Assembly: GCA_028065725.1 (NCBI GenBank)
Contig: JAPTVL010000299.1
Location: 1 to 14,554 of the forward strand
Direction: 5' to 3'
Length of the DNA stretch: 14,554 nt
From: Betaproteobacteria bacterium
GTDB taxonomy: Bacteria; Pseudomonadota; Gammaproteobacteria; Burkholderiales; Rhodocyclaceae
The position numbers and the translations under genes were made by a program. The notes beneath the pieces were generated by a model, which did no database searches, had not been told where the DNA came from, and worked only from the letters and a program-made list of their open reading frames with translations. This document shows positions 6,210 through 13,189 of the stretch, in pieces. Numbering within the stretch: position 1 is the first letter of the stretch; the number at the start of each line of letters is the position of its first letter.

Positions 6210-6692
6210 ATGAAGATGAAAACCAAGACCCTGCTCGTTGCCGCCGCTACCGCGAGCGCCCTGCTTGCAGGATGCGGCCACAAGACGGACCCCGCGAATG
6301 CGTCATTGCACACGATGCTGAAGGATCCGAAGACGCTGACCACCGAACAGAATTGGTGCGGCCAGCAACCCAATCCTCAGCAGATCAAAGGCTGCATCAA
6401 CGGCATGGCCGCCGAGCTCATTACGCATAGCCCGACCATGCTCGCCGACGTCACCGCGCCGGAACCGTGGCCTGGCAAGACCCCGGCCTATTTTCAGGCG
6501 GCGGCACGCGGGATCTTCGCCGGCAAGAACACGGCGAAGGACAACGCCTATGTCGCCGAAGACCAGTGGTGCACCACCCGGTACGTCCTGAAGACTCGCG
6601 ACATGAGCTGGCTCAACATCACGAAACCTGACTACAGCAAGATTTCCGCCAGTTGCGCCGCAGCACACGGCGTGTCGGTCAACCCTTTCTGA
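6210..6692 (+). CDS. Secreted lipoprotein, possibly entry-exclusion-like (160 aa)
   Basis: A typical lipoprotein signal peptide is present: basic MKMKTKT, a hydrophobic run, and the lipobox LLAGC with Cys22 as the lipidation site. The mature part has four cysteines (C50, C62, C121, C149), likely two disulfides in the periplasm. The segment LKDPKTLTTEQNWCGQQPN, then CINGMAAELI loosely recalls EexN-type entry-exclusion lipoproteins of conjugative elements, but this is a weak eye match. AAGGA lies about 8 bases before the ATG. The C-terminus (CAAAHGVSVNPF) ends with an aromatic residue. It opens a run of four envelope genes, which suggests a job at the cell surface such as exclusion of related elements. 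Confidence 0.8.
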   Translation: MKMKTKTLLVAAATASALLAGCGHKTDPANASLHTMLKDPKTLTTEQNWCGQQPNPQQIKGCINGMAAELITHSPTMLADVTAPEPWPGKTPAYFQAAARGIFAGKNTAKDNAYVAEDQWCTTRYVLKTRDMSWLNITKPDYSKISASCAAAHGVSVNPF

Positions 6693-6739
6693 CCCGGCAC
6701 GCCCCACACCAACATCAAGCACCTGAACTGGAAACGACC

Positions 6740-6940
6740 GTGCGCCTTCTCATCGCCCTCTTCCTTCCCTGGCTGACGTTCTTCACCATCGACAAACCGG
6801 TCTCGGGCATCGTGTGCCTGATCCTCCAGCTCACACTGATCGGCTGGATTCCGGCCACGATCTGGGCCGTCTACGCACTGGGCCAGTACAAGACCGACAA
6901 GAAGATCGCCAAGGCGCTGGCCTCCCGGTCGAGCGACTGA
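6740..6940 (+). CDS. YqaE/Pmp3-family small membrane protein (66 aa)
   Basis: The chosen start is GTG at 6740, preceded by GGAAA; longer readings from 6653 would overlap the lipoprotein gene and add an unrelated N-terminus. The product begins VRLLIALFLPWLTFFTIDKP, continues GIVCLILQLTLIGWIPATIW and ends with a lysine-rich tail. This is the two-helix pattern of the YqaE/Pmp3 proteolipid family, whose members influence membrane potential and stress tolerance. It is a little unusual in having TIDKPVSG between the helices where many members have a Gly-rich turn. It lies 47 bases after the lipoprotein gene on the same strand. Confidence 0.82.
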   Translation: MRLLIALFLPWLTFFTIDKPVSGIVCLILQLTLIGWIPATIWAVYALGQYKTDKKIAKALASRSSD

Positions 6941-6981
6941 TCTGGCGGTCTGTGGCGTTCCGACGTCCGCGCAGACCGCGT

Positions 6982-7033
6982 TCATCACCAACATCTGATC
7001 ATCACCAACATGCACATCAACAATCTGATCATC
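6982..7033 (+). repeat. Short direct repeats at the start of the next ORF
   Basis: TCATCACCAACAT occurs at 6982-6994 and 6999-7011, and ATCTGATCATC at 6993-7003 and 7023-7033. The two sets interlock, as after a small tandem duplication, and the ATG of the following ORF (7010) lies in the second copy. Confidence 0.6.
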
Positions 7034-7297
7034 GCCCAGCAGACCATCGCGATGGCACGAATCGGTCTGATGCCAACGCAGGAGGCCGCCAAGCAGGCTC
7101 TGGCCACGATCAATGCCGCGCAGGAAGACCTCAGGCGCAGCGGGCACAGTGCGCTGGAGCTCGACACCGCCCGAGCCGCGGCGTCGGTTCTGGCGCTGGG
7201 CCATCGCCCCCACGAAAGGATGTGCATCGCCGCGGTGCAATCCATTGCCGCAGTGCTGATGCGCGAGCCGCACGACGCGGAGGAGATTCAGTCATGA
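7010..7297 (+). CDS. Hypothetical helical protein (95 aa)
   Basis: The frame is well positioned between the YqaE-like gene and the lipoprotein-nuclease gene, and its TGA overlaps the next ATG (ATGA). The product is predicted mainly helical and rich in alanine (QEAAKQALATINAAQEDL, then ALELDTARAAASVLALG, CIAAVQSIAAVLM), with no signal peptide and no known motif. The start at 7010 has no Shine-Dalgarno and lies inside short direct repeats; a start further in, at 7052, is possible. The function is unknown. Coupling to the lipoprotein gene suggests a related role. Confidence 0.65.
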   Translation: MHINNLIIAQQTIAMARIGLMPTQEAAKQALATINAAQEDLRRSGHSALELDTARAAASVLALGHRPHERMCIAAVQSIAAVLMREPHDAEEIQS

Positions 7298-8019
7298 GCT
7301 GGCGCCCAGTCTTTTTGACGCTGATGCTTACTGGGCCGCTTTTGGCAGGCTGCGAGCGGCATGGCTCCGCCACACTCGGCCGCATCGCTGAGCACGCCGC
7401 AGGTTATGCGCTCGGAGGGATCGCCGCCCATGAGAGCGAACGCTACCTCGACCATCGGGCCAGCGGCCAGCACTACGAGCGACAACTCGGTAGCGGCCAG
7501 AACATCCAGCATTCCGGCCGCATGGGCCTGGTGTTTCCGGAAGCTGATGCGCTGCCGAACCACCGGCAGACCCCGAGCGCACTGAATCCCGCGGTCACCC
7601 AGGCCAATCTGCGCGAAACCATCTGCCGCCCGGGCGGATACACCCGGTCGATCCGACCTGATGAGCACTACACGGAGAACCTCAAACGCGAGGGCGTTCG
7701 TCAATACGGCTATCCGCGGCAGATGGGCAAGGATGCATTCATGCTGCGAAACTACGAAGAGGATCACCTCATCAGCCTGGAGCTCGGCGGCTCGCCGGAC
7801 AGTCCGCAGAACCTCTGGCCCGAACCGCACCACGTCATCGGCGGCTGGGGAAGCTACGCCAAGGACAAACTGGAGAACCGGCTTCACAGCATGGTCTGCC
7901 GCGGGCGGATCAGTCTCGAGCAAGCCCAACATGCCATCGCCACCAACTGGATTGCGGCCTACAAGCAGTACATCGGGGCGACGCCGGATCAAGGTCGCTC
8001 ACATCGTTATGGAGGATGA
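7294..8019 (+). CDS. Lipoprotein with HNH-like nuclease domain (241 aa)
   Basis: The start ATG at 7294 has GGAGGA upstream and overlaps the previous stop. The N-terminus is a lipoprotein signal (FLTLMLTGPLLAGC, Cys20). The C-terminal half (about 105-225) matches a recurrent HNH-like family: ETICRPGGYTRSIRPDEHYT, then YEEDHLISLELGG with D157-H158, NLWPEP with N173, KDKLENRLHSMVCRG, and AQHAIATNWIAAYKQY. The DH, GG and N positions are those of a beta-beta-alpha-metal nuclease core. A membrane-anchored periplasmic nuclease could attack incoming DNA, scavenge nucleotides or serve conjugation. Activity is inferred; the family is often annotated only as hypothetical. It lies within a run of envelope genes in the SSB operon. 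Confidence 0.8.
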   Translation: MSWRPVFLTLMLTGPLLAGCERHGSATLGRIAEHAAGYALGGIAAHESERYLDHRASGQHYERQLGSGQNIQHSGRMGLVFPEADALPNHRQTPSALNPAVTQANLRETICRPGGYTRSIRPDEHYTENLKREGVRQYGYPRQMGKDAFMLRNYEEDHLISLELGGSPDSPQNLWPEPHHVIGGWGSYAKDKLENRLHSMVCRGRISLEQAQHAIATNWIAAYKQYIGATPDQGRSHRYGG

Positions 8020-8020
8020 C

Positions 8021-8260
8021 ATGTCCACGACCATCACCACCCTCGACGTCGCCTTCACGACCCTCTCCATCGTGGGCAATGAATTCATCAAGCGCCGCAA
8101 TCGGCGCGGCTACTGGTTCTGGCTGGTCGGCAATAGTCTGGGGCTGACCGTGTTCGTCATGCAGCACCAGTGGATCACGGCGCTGCTGTATGTGTACTTC
8201 ACCGTGTCCTGTGTCCAGGGGCTTCGGCACTGGGCGCGCGCGGAGGTGATCCATGGCTGA
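8021..8260 (+). CDS. Small membrane protein, PnuC-like fragment fold (79 aa)
   Basis: ATG at 8021 has a strong GGAGG four bases away. The product contains GNEFIKRRNRRGYWFWLVGN, then hydrophobic helices LGLTVFVMQHQWITALLYVY and YFTVSCVQGLRHW. The WFWLVGN segment and helix spacing recall part of the PnuC nicotinamide riboside transporter family, but the protein has room for only two or three helices, against seven or so in PnuC. It may be a mini-transporter subunit or an unrelated small membrane protein. It follows the nuclease lipoprotein gene by one base and its stop overlaps the start of the degenerate alpA-like gene. Confidence 0.75.
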   Translation: MSTTITTLDVAFTTLSIVGNEFIKRRNRRGYWFWLVGNSLGLTVFVMQHQWITALLYVYFTVSCVQGLRHWARAEVIHG

Positions 8261-8492
8261 CAAGCTTCTCGTGACTGCCATCGAAGGCGCTCACATGCTC
8301 TCGATGGGCCGTCCCACATTCTGGCGCGCCGGAGCCGCCCGCATGCTGTGCCGCTCCAACCAGTCCGCCCGTCACTGCGTCAGCGCCCGGCGCTGGCACG
8401 TGACCATGTGGCGCGCATTCGACAGCCGGTCGCGTTATGGACACTCGCGACCGCTTGCGCCTGGCGCTTTGCTCAAAAAAATTGCACAATGA
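8253..8492 (+). pseudogene. Degenerate second AlpA-like regulator gene
   Basis: The open frame (79 codons) begins ADKLLVTAIEGAHMLSMGRPTFWR, very like the intact AlpA at 3384-3593 (LLVTAEEAARMLSMGRSTFWR). After 8327 the family pattern disappears from this frame. The expected FPQPVR motif reappears in another frame as VPLQPVRP (8348-8371), and the frame returns with ARRWHVTMWRAFDS (RW at 8391-8396). Two compensating small indels explain this. The result is either a scrambled but open gene or a pseudogene. It marks the 3' end of the rightward operon, just before the methyltransferase cargo. The start overlaps the stop of the membrane protein gene. Confidence 0.6.
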
Positions 8493-8515
8493 AAATGCTA
8501 AACTGAAACATTTGG

Positions 8516-9805
8516 ATGCCAAAATCACTTACCTTTGTCGACGCTTTTGCCGGGTGTGGCGGACTTTCGCTCGGGTTGATGCAGGCCGGATTGACAGGAA
8601 AATTTGCGATTGAGCACGATAGTTTTGCCTTCGCGACATTGAAAGCCAATTTGCTGTCGAAGGCAGCGCCGTTCAAGTATTCTTGGCCGCGGTGGCTGCC
8701 CAAAAAACCACTAAGTATTACGTCACTGCTGAACGAATATGCCCAGGAGTTGGCTGCGCTCAGTGGCAGCGTTGATGTTTTAGTCGGCGGTCCTCCCTGC
8801 CAAGGATTCTCAATGGCCGGTCGCAGACAGCATGACGATCCAAGGAATCAATTGTTCTCGCAGTACCTTCGCCTTGTCGAGATCGTGAAGCCAAGGATTG
8901 TTCTCATCGAGAATGTGCGTGGCTTTGCGATGGACTTCGCGGTCGGAGAGAACGTCACCAACTACGCTGGCGCCTTGAAGGCTGTGCTGTCAGATGACTA
9001 CAAGGTGTATGAGCGGCTGCTCGATCTATCGCAGTTTGGCGTGCCGCAGGCGCGTACGCGCTATTTCGTGATTGCGGTTCGCTCCACTGTTTTATCCACC
9101 GACCCATTCAAGCTGCTCGAAAGTCGGGTTCCCTCATTTCTTCGAGCCCTGGGCATCAGCGCGCCCGTATCGTCGTCGAATGCAATCAGTGATCTCGAAG
9201 TCGGCCGCTGCGGAACGGAACCGTCCACAGACACGAAGGGGTTCGATCAGATTGCCTACGGTCGGCCGCTAACCCGCTATCAAAAGATCATGAATGAAGG
9301 CGGTGTGACGCCTAGCGACCTCCGCCTCGCCCGCCATGCGGACGACATCGCACAGCGCTTCCGCGAAATCATAGAAGTCAGCCATGCGGAAGGGCGGCTG
9401 AACACGAGCATCAGCAACGAGGTTCGTGAGCGCTTTGGACTAAAAAAGAAAGCGTTGCGCGTGCTTGATCCCGATCGCCCGTCGCCAACCATCACAAGCA
9501 TGCCGGACGATCTCCTCCACTACAGCGAACCCAGGACGTTGACAGTGCGTGAGAACGCGCGCCTACAGAGCTTCCCCGACTGGTATTCGTTTCAGGGCAA
9601 GTACACGACTGGCGGCCATCTCCGAAAGAAGGAAGTGCCGCGTTTTACGCAGGTCGCCAACGCCGTGCCGCCCTTGGTGGCCCGCGCAATCGGTGAAATG
9701 CTCGTTGCGCTGATGGCTGACGCCACGCACGCGCCCCCGGACCGATCGGAACAGTCAACCCTTCAGCGCGTCCGCAAGAGCCCTGAAGTCTTCGCGGAGG
9801 CCTAG
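8516..9805 (+). CDS. DNA (cytosine-5-)-methyltransferase (429 aa)
   Basis: All core motifs of the C5-MTase family are present: motif I FVDAFAGCGGLSLGLMQAG (SAM binding), motif IV VGGPPCQGFSMAG with catalytic Cys95, motif VI IENVRGF, motif VIII QARTRYFVIAV, and motifs IX-X near the end (RENARLQSFPDW, then QVANAVPPLVARAIGEML). The target-recognition region lies between motif VIII and motif IX (about 190-340), so the recognition sequence cannot be read off. The length is normal. The ATG at 8516 has no clear Shine-Dalgarno, and the upstream 50 bases are A-rich in contrast to the GC-rich operon before it, a sign of separate acquisition. No restriction endonuclease or Vsr gene is visible. The 3' end overlaps the convergent receiver gene by 51 bp. 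It probably modifies host DNA as a self-mark for the adjacent ATPase/receiver pair, or acts as a solitary anti-restriction methylase. Confidence 0.95.
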   Translation: MPKSLTFVDAFAGCGGLSLGLMQAGLTGKFAIEHDSFAFATLKANLLSKAAPFKYSWPRWLPKKPLSITSLLNEYAQELAALSGSVDVLVGGPPCQGFSMAGRRQHDDPRNQLFSQYLRLVEIVKPRIVLIENVRGFAMDFAVGENVTNYAGALKAVLSDDYKVYERLLDLSQFGVPQARTRYFVIAVRSTVLSTDPFKLLESRVPSFLRALGISAPVSSSNAISDLEVGRCGTEPSTDTKGFDQIAYGRPLTRYQKIMNEGGVTPSDLRLARHADDIAQRFREIIEVSHAEGRLNTSISNEVRERFGLKKKALRVLDPDRPSPTITSMPDDLLHYSEPRTLTVRENARLQSFPDWYSFQGKYTTGGHLRKKEVPRFTQVANAVPPLVARAIGEMLVALMADATHAPPDRSEQSTLQRVRKSPEVFAEA

Positions 9806-10678
9806 GATCATCTTCCGAAGGTTCCGCATCTCGTCAAGACTGACCTGCTTTCCTTCCGTTGTCTCGACCGCTTGCGGCTTGCCTCCTGGCGCGAGGACCA
9901 TGTGCCCCAGCACGTTCCGATCTGGGACCACGTCCTCGCGATACGACTTGATCATGACCTTCGCGCCCGCGTGCGCTTCAAATGCCTCCATCTCCAAGAT
10001 GGTCGCCAGCATGCGAAGCCGGTCATCCGAGGTGAAAAGCATATGCGCCTTGAATAGAGCATCTACGCTCGGGTCGTTCTTGATCTTCTCGCCTTGCTTG
10101 GCGACGTTCTTGACCTTCTCGGAAATGCGTCGAAGCGCTTCCTCGATGAACTTGCCCTTGCCCTCGTTGTCGAGCTTTGTATGAGCCTGTTCCAGACAGA
10201 TATTGACCAGATGGTCGATATCACTCGTCGCCCCCATCACGATCCCACGGGTGTGATCAAGGTCCAAGACTTTCTTGACCAGGGATTCGAACACCCCGAA
10301 AACCTCGTCAACCAACCCTTCTCGGCTAGCGCAATAAATTCCCTCCAGCCCCTTGTCAAAGGCTAGTTTTCTGAGTTCGGCCGCAGGAGTCCGCGCCGAA
10401 TAAAAAACCACATCCTTGTATTGCGCAACTTGGCGAATTTTGGTGATCACGTCCTGGCCGTGGACGCCGCTTCCCAGATCCCAATCGACCAAGATCAGAT
10501 CGATTTCATCCTGGAAAACATCCTCCGCAATGAGACCCTCGACTTCAGTCAGAGACTTGCATTGAGTTGGTCTGAAACTGAAGCCCTCGTTCTCCATTTG
10601 AGTCTTGATGCGCTCGATCTGCGCATTTACCGCGTTGGGCTGGTCGTCAACCCACAGGACGTTGAAATCGAGCCTCAA
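9755..10678 (-). CDS. Receiver-domain protein with helical C-terminal module (307 aa)
   Basis: Residues 1-125 form a response-regulator receiver domain: VLWVDDQP with the acidic pair D11-D12, ILVDWDLG with phosphoacceptor D65, and VVFYSAR with S94. The conserved lysine expected near residue 118 (usually in KP) is replaced, the region reading GIYCASREG, which could slow phospho-switching. Residues about 140-307 are helical with no DNA-binding motif (EEALRRISEKVKNVAKQG, then RLRMLATILEMEAFEAH, MRNLRKMILGLREDFRAL), so this is unlikely to be a classical transcription factor; an effector or partner-binding module is more likely. The start is TTG at 10678, set by GGGGAG six bases upstream and by overlap with the stop of the kinase-like gene (TTGA). 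It is the obvious partner of that protein. Confidence 0.9.
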   Translation of the reverse strand: MRLDFNVLWVDDQPNAVNAQIERIKTQMENEGFSFRPTQCKSLTEVEGLIAEDVFQDEIDLILVDWDLGSGVHGQDVITKIRQVAQYKDVVFYSARTPAAELRKLAFDKGLEGIYCASREGLVDEVFGVFESLVKKVLDLDHTRGIVMGATSDIDHLVNICLEQAHTKLDNEGKGKFIEEALRRISEKVKNVAKQGEKIKNDPSVDALFKAHMLFTSDDRLRMLATILEMEAFEAHAGAKVMIKSYREDVVPDRNVLGHMVLAPGGKPQAVETTEGKQVSLDEMRNLRKMILGLREDFRALADALKG

Positions 10679-13038
10679 GTATTTCTCCCCACAGGAATAA
10701 TCGTCATGACGAAGGTCGTTCCCTTCTTTCCTTCGCCTTCTTCCAACTCGATGCTGCCGCCAATCTCACCAAGCACCTGCCGCACGTGGTAGAGGCCCAA
10801 GCCGGAGCCGTTGGTCGTCGTGTAGCCCATCTCAAAGATGCGGGCCTTGTTGGTGCCGGGCGCCAGCCCGCGACCGTTGTCAGTCACGCGGATCAGCAAT
10901 CCGCGCTTGTCGATCGGCGACAGCTCAAACTTGATACGCGATGCCTTTGCCCGTTTCGCGTTGCTGACCAAATTGTCGACGATGATCGAAGCGTCGATTG
11001 GTTTGAACCTCATTTTCAAGCCAGGATGCTCGTTCGCAACATCGATCTGCAGGCGAACGCTCCCCGTCGTGCGGGCGATCTGCTCAATGTAGTCTGCGAT
11101 AAAGCCGGGCAGGTCCGTCTCAATTGTCTCGGAATCCAGCTTGAACTTTGCGCGTGACGCGAACCGCGTCACCGCAAGCACTTTGCGGTTCAAGAATGCC
11201 ATCTGCTCCAAGGCTTTGAGCACGGAGTCCCGCGGGATTGTGGTCTTGCCCGCCGTGGCCGAAAGCAAATTCTCGATCTGCTGCGCGATATCGACCGCGT
11301 AGATCGTGACCTGATGGTGGAGGTTCAGAATCGTCGCGGCGTCCACGTCAACGATCAATTCAAGAAAGTGAGAGCGCCTGCGCTCGACGGCCACTTCTGC
11401 TTCAGCCGTCTCTGCGCGTTGCGTGGCTGCCGCGGTCGCTTTGCGCTCCTGATCGGCAACCCGGCGCGCGTCGGCCTCTGACTTCTTCAGTTCGTCGAAG
11501 CGGCGTTCCGCCGATTCCAGCTTAGCGATGAGCTTCTTGTCGCTGGTCTTCTCGGCAATTGCACGCAGGCTGACCAGCGATTCTTCGAAGTTCTCCGAGC
11601 GCTCATTGATAAGATCGATGAGGTTGTGGCTGTATTCCAGCAGCTCGATCTGATCGTTATCGACCAGATTGGCGACGGCTGCCGAAACGCGCGCCCGGCC
11701 AGGGTCGGTGAGAAGGCGAGATAGGTCTTCGGTGTTTGCATCGGCTTTATCGACCCACGACACCGGCACAACGTACTTCTCAAGCCGCTTGAGGCAGTTC
11801 TCCATCACCGCACGCCGCAGCTGCCGCACGGCGGAAGTGTCGATCAGCCCCTGGTTACGGCTCGATGCCTCTTGAAAATCTTCGTCGGACCCGAACACGT
11901 CGACGCGCCCGATGATCTCGCGCGTTCCCAGGAACCGTGCATAACCCTGCTGCTTGCGGCGGTCGAAGCCGAACCAATCATTTCCGTCCTCCCCGATAGG
12001 GTAGACGCGGAAGTTGTTTCTGAAGAGAAACACCGATCCGAACTGCACTGGCTGAAGGCCGATGCGACGGGTAAAGGTCGCCTTTGCCGACTGGTTCAGA
12101 TAGTAGATTTCGCATGCAAAGCCGGAGGCCTTGAGGTCTGCATACGGGTTCGGCTCCCGGATGCGATAGATTAACTCGCCCCTGTCAGTGAGCGTGGTAT
12201 TCAGCTGATCGCCGTCAATGGAAACGCGAATGAAGGTCGTCTTGTCCTGCAAGGCAGCGAAGATGAAGTTGCCGACGCGACCATTAACGATGTCCTTGGT
12301 GAGCGCTTCTTGATCGGCCATTACTGCCGTTTGAGCCAACCTCTTGTCTTCGGCCTGTTCTTCAGGGGCAGTAATGTGAATGCTGAAGCGATCAATCTGA
12401 TCACCGAAGGGGTTAATAAGCTTCGCGAGCGACGCCTTCAGAGACAGTATTTGCGCCCGTCCCCACGGCCTCCTGAGCTTGCGGACGTCAATGACAGTCC
12501 CATGCGTCAGGGCAGCAGCGAACTCGGCCAGGTCCGGCGGCAGGTCGAACGCGTTGGTGGCAGCATATGCCACTGGCACAGCCTCGAAGTGCTCGCGGTC
12601 ATTCATCTCAAACCGATCCCAATCGACAGTCAGCTGGTGAACATTGCGATCCTTACCATTAGGACGCGACTGAACAATCACTTGCTTCCCGAGTCGATCA
12701 GACGAGAAACGCCCGATGCCCTTGCTGCCTGCGAAGTGCCGCCGATCAGCTGCCACGTTGCGGAAATCATCATCCGGGCGTTCGGTTCGCTTTGACGAGT
12801 ATGCAACGAAAAGCCATTTTTGCGTGAGATCGTCGTAGGTCATACCGCTGCCGTTGTCGGCAACAATGATGCGATCCTCTCCGAAGTGAAGATGGACTGT
12901 GTCCGCTCCAGCATCGAACGAATTCTTGACTAGCTCAAAGATGGCGACATCATCGTCCGTAATCAGCTCACGGCCGAGCACGCGCTTTAGACCCGTACTG
13001 ACATCGAAGTGCAATCTATCCTTCGCTGCTGTGTTCAT
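10675..13038 (-). CDS. Dual GHKL ATPase: MORC/HSP90-like plus histidine-kinase-like (787 aa)
   Basis: The N-terminal ATPase (about 10-220) shows ELVKNSFDAGA (E35, N39), VADNGSGM and GSKGIGRFSSDRLG, as in HSP90, MutL and MORC. An S5-like transducer region follows (about 220-400; FLFRNNFRVYPIGE, DWFGFDRRKQQGYARFLG, SSRNQGLID). A long coiled coil spans about 480-556. A DHp-like helical hairpin contains LNLHHQVTIYAVDIA, with H574 or H575 as a possible phosphoacceptor. The C-terminal kinase-type ATPase has IIVDNLVSNAKRA, VTDNGRGL and NGSGLGLYHVRQVL. There is no membrane segment or PAS domain, so the protein is cytosolic and must sense something internal. Prokaryotic MORC-like ATPases are known near restriction-modification genes (Iyer, Abhiman and Aravind, 2008). 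AAGGAG lies next to the ATG at 13038. It is the first gene of the minus-strand pair. Confidence 0.92.
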   Translation of the reverse strand: MNTAAKDRLHFDVSTGLKRVLGRELITDDDVAIFELVKNSFDAGADTVHLHFGEDRIIVADNGSGMTYDDLTQKWLFVAYSSKRTERPDDDFRNVAADRRHFAGSKGIGRFSSDRLGKQVIVQSRPNGKDRNVHQLTVDWDRFEMNDREHFEAVPVAYAATNAFDLPPDLAEFAAALTHGTVIDVRKLRRPWGRAQILSLKASLAKLINPFGDQIDRFSIHITAPEEQAEDKRLAQTAVMADQEALTKDIVNGRVGNFIFAALQDKTTFIRVSIDGDQLNTTLTDRGELIYRIREPNPYADLKASGFACEIYYLNQSAKATFTRRIGLQPVQFGSVFLFRNNFRVYPIGEDGNDWFGFDRRKQQGYARFLGTREIIGRVDVFGSDEDFQEASSRNQGLIDTSAVRQLRRAVMENCLKRLEKYVVPVSWVDKADANTEDLSRLLTDPGRARVSAAVANLVDNDQIELLEYSHNLIDLINERSENFEESLVSLRAIAEKTSDKKLIAKLESAERRFDELKKSEADARRVADQERKATAAATQRAETAEAEVAVERRRSHFLELIVDVDAATILNLHHQVTIYAVDIAQQIENLLSATAGKTTIPRDSVLKALEQMAFLNRKVLAVTRFASRAKFKLDSETIETDLPGFIADYIEQIARTTGSVRLQIDVANEHPGLKMRFKPIDASIIVDNLVSNAKRAKASRIKFELSPIDKRGLLIRVTDNGRGLAPGTNKARIFEMGYTTTNGSGLGLYHVRQVLGEIGGSIELEEGEGKKGTTFVMTIIPVGRNT

Positions 13039-13100
13039 GTCTCCTTCATTCCTCTGGGGGCCTCGTTTGGGATCTCGACGTCTGGCGTAAAAAACCAGGC

Positions 13101-13121
13101 CTATTACCTATTATCTATTGT
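13101..13121. repeat. Three tandem 7-bp repeats upstream of the kinase-like gene
   Basis: CTATTAC, CTATTAT and CTATTGT lie head to tail, 63 bases before the start codon of the dual-ATPase gene and overlapping any plausible -10 region. They could bind a regulator that controls the kinase/receiver operon. No similar array was noticed elsewhere in the window. Confidence 0.45.
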
Positions 13122-13189
13122 GTAGCGTTGGACAAAGGTCTGAACAAGGGCTCACACTGCCGTCGATGCAGACACTTTGGGGGTGCCTC

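Noticed and set aside
8516..13038. Complete type II restriction-modification system
   Set aside because: No endonuclease fold is visible in the window; the two minus-strand genes are an ATPase and a receiver protein.
9755..13038. Ordinary two-component transcription regulator
   Set aside because: The kinase-like protein has no sensor or membrane domain and carries an extra MORC-like ATPase, and the receiver protein has no DNA-binding domain.
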